9,127 nucleotides of DNA from Actinomycetota bacterium (GTDB taxonomy: Bacteria; Actinomycetota; Actinomycetes; Actinomycetales; Microbacteriaceae): positions 1 through 9,127 of the forward strand of contig JAQBZV010000025.1 in NCBI GenBank assembly GCA_027728145.1, written 5' to 3'. Below are positions 6,433 to 9,127 of this stretch, piece by piece (positions within the stretch are counted from its first letter, which is position 1; each line of letters starts with the position of its first letter). The translations under genes were made by a program, and so were the position numbers. Under the pieces are notes generated by a model. That model saw only the letters and a program-made list of their open reading frames with translations. It was not told the origin of the DNA and did not search any database.

Positions 6433-6446
6433 GGCCTGGACAGGTC
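6433..6446. promoter_or_regulatory. near-palindrome next to the lipoprotein -10 box, possible operator
   Basis: GGCCTG, GA, CAGGTC is an inverted repeat with one mismatch in six and directly abuts the -10 box at 6447. The position would suit a repressor site. It is short, so chance is a real alternative. Confidence 0.25.
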
Positions 6447-6452
6447 TAGTAT
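6447..6452 (+). promoter_or_regulatory. candidate -10 box (TAGTAT) for a leaderless lipoprotein transcript
   Basis: TAGTAT fits TANNNT closely and is followed by 6 nt and ATG 6459. No good -35 box is seen at 16-18 nt, where the sequence is A-rich, and no Shine-Dalgarno sequence precedes the start. Confidence 0.55.
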
Positions 6453-6458
6453 CAAGCC

Positions 6459-8669
6459 ATGAATATTCCTCGGGCCCGGGTTATGGTGGCCCTCATCCTC
6501 GGTAGCGGGCTCATTCTGTCCGCCTGCTCAAGTGCTCCCACCCCGGAGACAAACTCATCTCCCGCCGGCAGTACCGAACCCGCAGAATCGTCCGCCAACC
6601 TGGGCACCTGCGAGAAGGTTCTCGCCGGCTACATAGTGCAAATGCCAGATGGCGAATTTGACGTATGTCCGATTGATACCTCGTACGCCACCTCAACCGG
6701 ATCGCTCGACTCTATTCCCTCGGCCTCCGCCGATTTTGGCCTGTCCGGATTTGGCGCAGATTTCACCAAGTCGGGTATTTCTTTGAACCACCCTGCAAGT
6801 GGCGCAAGCGATGGCACAAACCTGGCCGTTGCGGACCGATTCAACAACCGCGTTCTCGTCTTCACCTCGCTGCCGACCGGGCCTGCGGAGCCCGACGTCG
6901 TCATCGGTCAGCCTGATTTCACCGACATCACACCGGGGACGGGTTTAGCTGATCTCAACTGGCCCGGTGCTGTCGAAATCACACCCGAGGGAAAACTCCT
7001 CATCGCGGACACCGAAAATGGTCGAATTCTTGTGTACAACTCGGTGCCCACTGCCAATGGCCAACCGGCTGACTACGCGCTCGACCTTGCAGCTCTCACC
7101 GGTAGCAACGATGCCTGGCCCTGGGGAATTTGGTCAGATGGCGAATCGCTCGTGGTCACGGACACTCGCAAAGGATTTGTGCTCGTCTGGGATACCTTCC
7201 CCTCTGACGCCACTTCAGAACCGTCCAGTTCCACCGATCCAGAAGGTGTGGGAACACCCCGGAATATCACCTCCGATGGGTCAAGTTTTCTCATTGGGGA
7301 TGAAAACGGGTCGCAAGCAACCTGTTGGGGTGAAGCGCCTCAAAACCGCAACAGACAATCGCACATCTGGGTCAACAGGCTGCCCATTGGTCCACCCGAT
7401 GGGTGTATTTGGGACTGGTACCAGGGTGACGTCTCCGAGGACGGCATGATTGCGCTGGCGGCCGGTGGTCAGGATGCTCATGTGTGGCCTGCATTCCCCA
7501 CCGACGACGCTTCTGCCCTCGCGCGACAAACCACAGGATCCTCGTCAACCCCGATGGGCCCCCCGGACGGGGAGCAGCCTCAACCACCCTCGGGCGACAA
7601 CCCGCCCCCACCGGGTGAGTCCGGAGAACCGGGTCAGCCGGTGTCACCACCCCAGCCAGGATCAAGCATCAAGACCGTGGCCAACATGCCGGGAGCACCT
7701 GCCCACAGTTATCTGGGGGGTGATGGCGGTGATGTCGTGATTACCGACACCGCAATTTATTTCATCGAATACAACGGAAACCGTGTCACAGGCTGGAATC
7801 AATTCCCCGATTCGTTGGAAAACAAGTCCCCTGATTTTTCCGTCTTTGATTCGGATCCCGATGTGTCAACTCTGTTGCGCGATGGATTCATCCAAAATCC
7901 TGTTCTTGTGAACGCGAATGGGGCGCTCGTTGCCAGCAGTGACTACGACCGCCGAATGTATGTCTGGAAGCAGGCTCCCGGTGAAAACGGTGCGCACGCC
8001 GACTACATCTACTTGATCGGATTTCCTGCGTGGGACAACACTTTTGCTGACGGGACTCTCATTATTGCCGGGCGTGATTCGCTCGCGATCTGGCGGGATT
8101 TTGTTCCCGGGAACCTTCCGGATGAGGTAATCCGCGGACAGCTCGGAACTCTCCCGCTTTCGGATGTCAAAGGTGTCGCATACGACGGCACCTACCTAGC
8201 AGTCTCAGAGCCGCAGTCCGATACGGTTGCGGTCTTCGAGGGTATTCCCGCTGCTGGAGATGAACCCCTGCACAGCTATAGCGTGAGGGGCCCAGGGCGC
8301 CTCGACATGCGCGATGGAGTTTTGGCCATTGCTCCGAAAGAGGGCTCTGAAGTATTGGTGGTCGACGTCACCACGACAGCCACCCCCCAAGCACTCCCCG
8401 TTCGTGTCAACCTGCCTAATCAGGCCAAATTCCTCCCCTTCGGTTTTGGCATTGCGGACACGTCATTCCACCGAGTCCAAATCTGGAACTCACTCGATGA
8501 TGCAATCGCAGGCCAAGATCCCGCCCAGATTATTGGCGGAGACATCGGTGATCGACCCCAAACCACCAGCGATCGTTTCTACTTCCCCGCATCACTCGAA
8601 GTCGTTGCTGGGCATCTTTATGTGGGGGAATTCAAGTTCTCCAACCGCATAGTGGCGTTCTCGCAATAG
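6459..8669 (+). CDS. large lipoprotein with two NHL/beta-propeller lobes and a Pro/Gly-rich linker
   Basis: This is a predicted surface lipoprotein of 736 residues. The signal peptide ends in the lipobox LSAC with lipidated Cys23, followed by a Ser/Thr/Pro tether (~24-48). The rest is built from degenerate NHL-like blades with a repeated mark of the type A/S-D-x-x-N-R-V-x-V-W/F-x-x-x-P. Examples begin near 125 (ADRFNNRVLVF), 183, 234, 301, 340, 437, 494, 537, 583, 625, 667 and 723, so about twelve blades. VVIGQPDF (147-154) is a common NHL-protein motif. A linker rich in Pro, Gly, Ser and Glu (~357-402) splits the repeats into about five before and seven after it. Cysteines 51, 70, 289 and 316 could form two disulfides. 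No catalytic motif is recognised. A binding or scaffold role at the cell surface is inference. The preceding hydrolase is also predicted to be exported. Confidence 0.8.
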   Translation: MNIPRARVMVALILGSGLILSACSSAPTPETNSSPAGSTEPAESSANLGTCEKVLAGYIVQMPDGEFDVCPIDTSYATSTGSLDSIPSASADFGLSGFGADFTKSGISLNHPASGASDGTNLAVADRFNNRVLVFTSLPTGPAEPDVVIGQPDFTDITPGTGLADLNWPGAVEITPEGKLLIADTENGRILVYNSVPTANGQPADYALDLAALTGSNDAWPWGIWSDGESLVVTDTRKGFVLVWDTFPSDATSEPSSSTDPEGVGTPRNITSDGSSFLIGDENGSQATCWGEAPQNRNRQSHIWVNRLPIGPPDGCIWDWYQGDVSEDGMIALAAGGQDAHVWPAFPTDDASALARQTTGSSSTPMGPPDGEQPQPPSGDNPPPPGESGEPGQPVSPPQPGSSIKTVANMPGAPAHSYLGGDGGDVVITDTAIYFIEYNGNRVTGWNQFPDSLENKSPDFSVFDSDPDVSTLLRDGFIQNPVLVNANGALVASSDYDRRMYVWKQAPGENGAHADYIYLIGFPAWDNTFADGTLIIAGRDSLAIWRDFVPGNLPDEVIRGQLGTLPLSDVKGVAYDGTYLAVSEPQSDTVAVFEGIPAAGDEPLHSYSVRGPGRLDMRDGVLAIAPKEGSEVLVVDVTTTATPQALPVRVNLPNQAKFLPFGFGIADTSFHRVQIWNSLDDAIAGQDPAQIIGGDIGDRPQTTSDRFYFPASLEVVAGHLYVGEFKFSNRIVAFSQ

Positions 8670-8728
8670 GCCTACTCACCCAAACCGAACGATTCTGGCA
8701 CACGGCGAGCAGGAGTCCCCGCGGGAAG

Positions 8729-9127
8729 CTAACCCCACAGCTCCGGAGTGGGCGGGCTCACCCGACCTTCTGGCGTATACCGGAGACCGTGGTCGATGTC
8801 GTACTGAAGCAGCAGAGGACCATCGATATCCACAAACTCACACTCTTGGCCAACGACGAAAGAGGGTGCCATCGACAGTGAGGACCCCGTCATGTTCCCC
8901 ACCATGAGTCTCTTGTTGGCCTTCTGAGCCGCTTCCACCATGGCAAGCGCCTCGGTCAACCCACCACATTTGTCGAGTTTGATGTTGATGACGTCGTATT
9001 TGGCGGCGACTTCCTCATACTCGGCAAGACTCAAGCAACTCTCGTCTGCTCCCAGAGGGATGGGGGACTGAAACCCTTCAAGCTCTGCGTCGCCCCCTCG
9101 GGCAAGTGGTTGCTCGATCATCGCGAT
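8729..9127 (-). CDS. dipeptide epimerase (L-Ala-D/L-Glu epimerase type, enolase superfamily), C-terminal part
   Basis: The minus-strand frame is open to the right edge, so the N-terminal capping domain and first half of the barrel are off-window; the ATG at 9121 is internal. The ~132 visible residues hold the second half of a mandelate racemase/muconate lactonizing enzyme barrel. These include IEQPL (metal-binding Glu), GADES (metal-binding Asp/Glu), INIKLDKCGGLTEAL (catalytic Lys on the later strand), VGNMTGSSLSMAP and the late FVDIDGPLLL. The D-x-D in the last motif binds the dipeptide amino group in known dipeptide epimerases, and its presence argues for that function over other superfamily members. 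Family members epimerise L-Ala-D-Glu during recycling of cell-wall peptides, or related dipeptides. It converges on the lipoprotein with a 59-bp gap, in which I see no clear terminator hairpin with a T-run. Confidence 0.85.
   Translation of the reverse strand: MAMIEQPLARGGDAELEGFQSPIPLGADESCLSLAEYEEVAAKYDVINIKLDKCGGLTEALAMVEAAQKANKRLMVGNMTGSSLSMAPSFVVGQECEFVDIDGPLLLQYDIDHGLRYTPEGRVSPPTPELWG

Noticed and set aside
8670..8728. Expected terminator between the lipoprotein and the dipeptide epimerase
   Set aside because: Only CCCGCGGG (no loop) is seen, with no T-run; I cannot support a terminator.

Overview
The window looks like the chromosome of an actinobacterium with moderately high GC and dense gene packing. 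I suggest a small-genome, aquatic, Microbacteriaceae-like organism, but this is inference. It rests on the GT4 mannosyltransferase type, the streamlined spacing, GTG starts and TANNNT boxes lying 6-7 nt before start codons, as expected for leaderless mRNAs. I see no rRNA, tRNA, CRISPR array, insertion sequence, integrase or att site. No gene-free stretch exceeds 300 bases; the longest gap is about 60 bases.

Left part (1-2301). The tail of a class I methyltransferase enters from the left edge on the plus strand and overlaps, tail to tail, the end of a minus-strand operon. That operon holds a sugar phosphate isomerase/epimerase-like TIM barrel followed by a GT4 glycosyltransferase, joined by an ATGA stop/start overlap. 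It starts from a leaderless-type promoter near 2300. Its probable role is a sugar or glycolipid step at the cell envelope.

Middle (2330-5359). A LysE/RhtB-type exporter converges on a ureohydrolase (agmatinase family), and the two stop codons share the bases CTAA. A perfect 21-bp inverted repeat lies at the 5' end of the exporter. The ureohydrolase diverges, across only 37 bp, from an SRAP/HMCES/YedK protein that shields abasic sites. An AlkA-type 3-methyladenine DNA glycosylase, which makes abasic sites, follows SRAP.

Right part (5374-9127). An exported or membrane-anchored alpha/beta hydrolase is followed by a large lipoprotein. The lipoprotein is built from NHL/beta-propeller repeats in two lobes joined by a Pro/Gly-rich linker. 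Each gene has its own leaderless-type promoter. At the right edge, the C-terminal half of a dipeptide epimerase (enolase superfamily) lies on the minus strand.

I found no clear-cut new defence or mobile system. The best leads are the SRAP-glycosylase pair, the exporter palindrome with the adjoining ureohydrolase, the two-lobed propeller lipoprotein and the repeated leaderless promoter layout.
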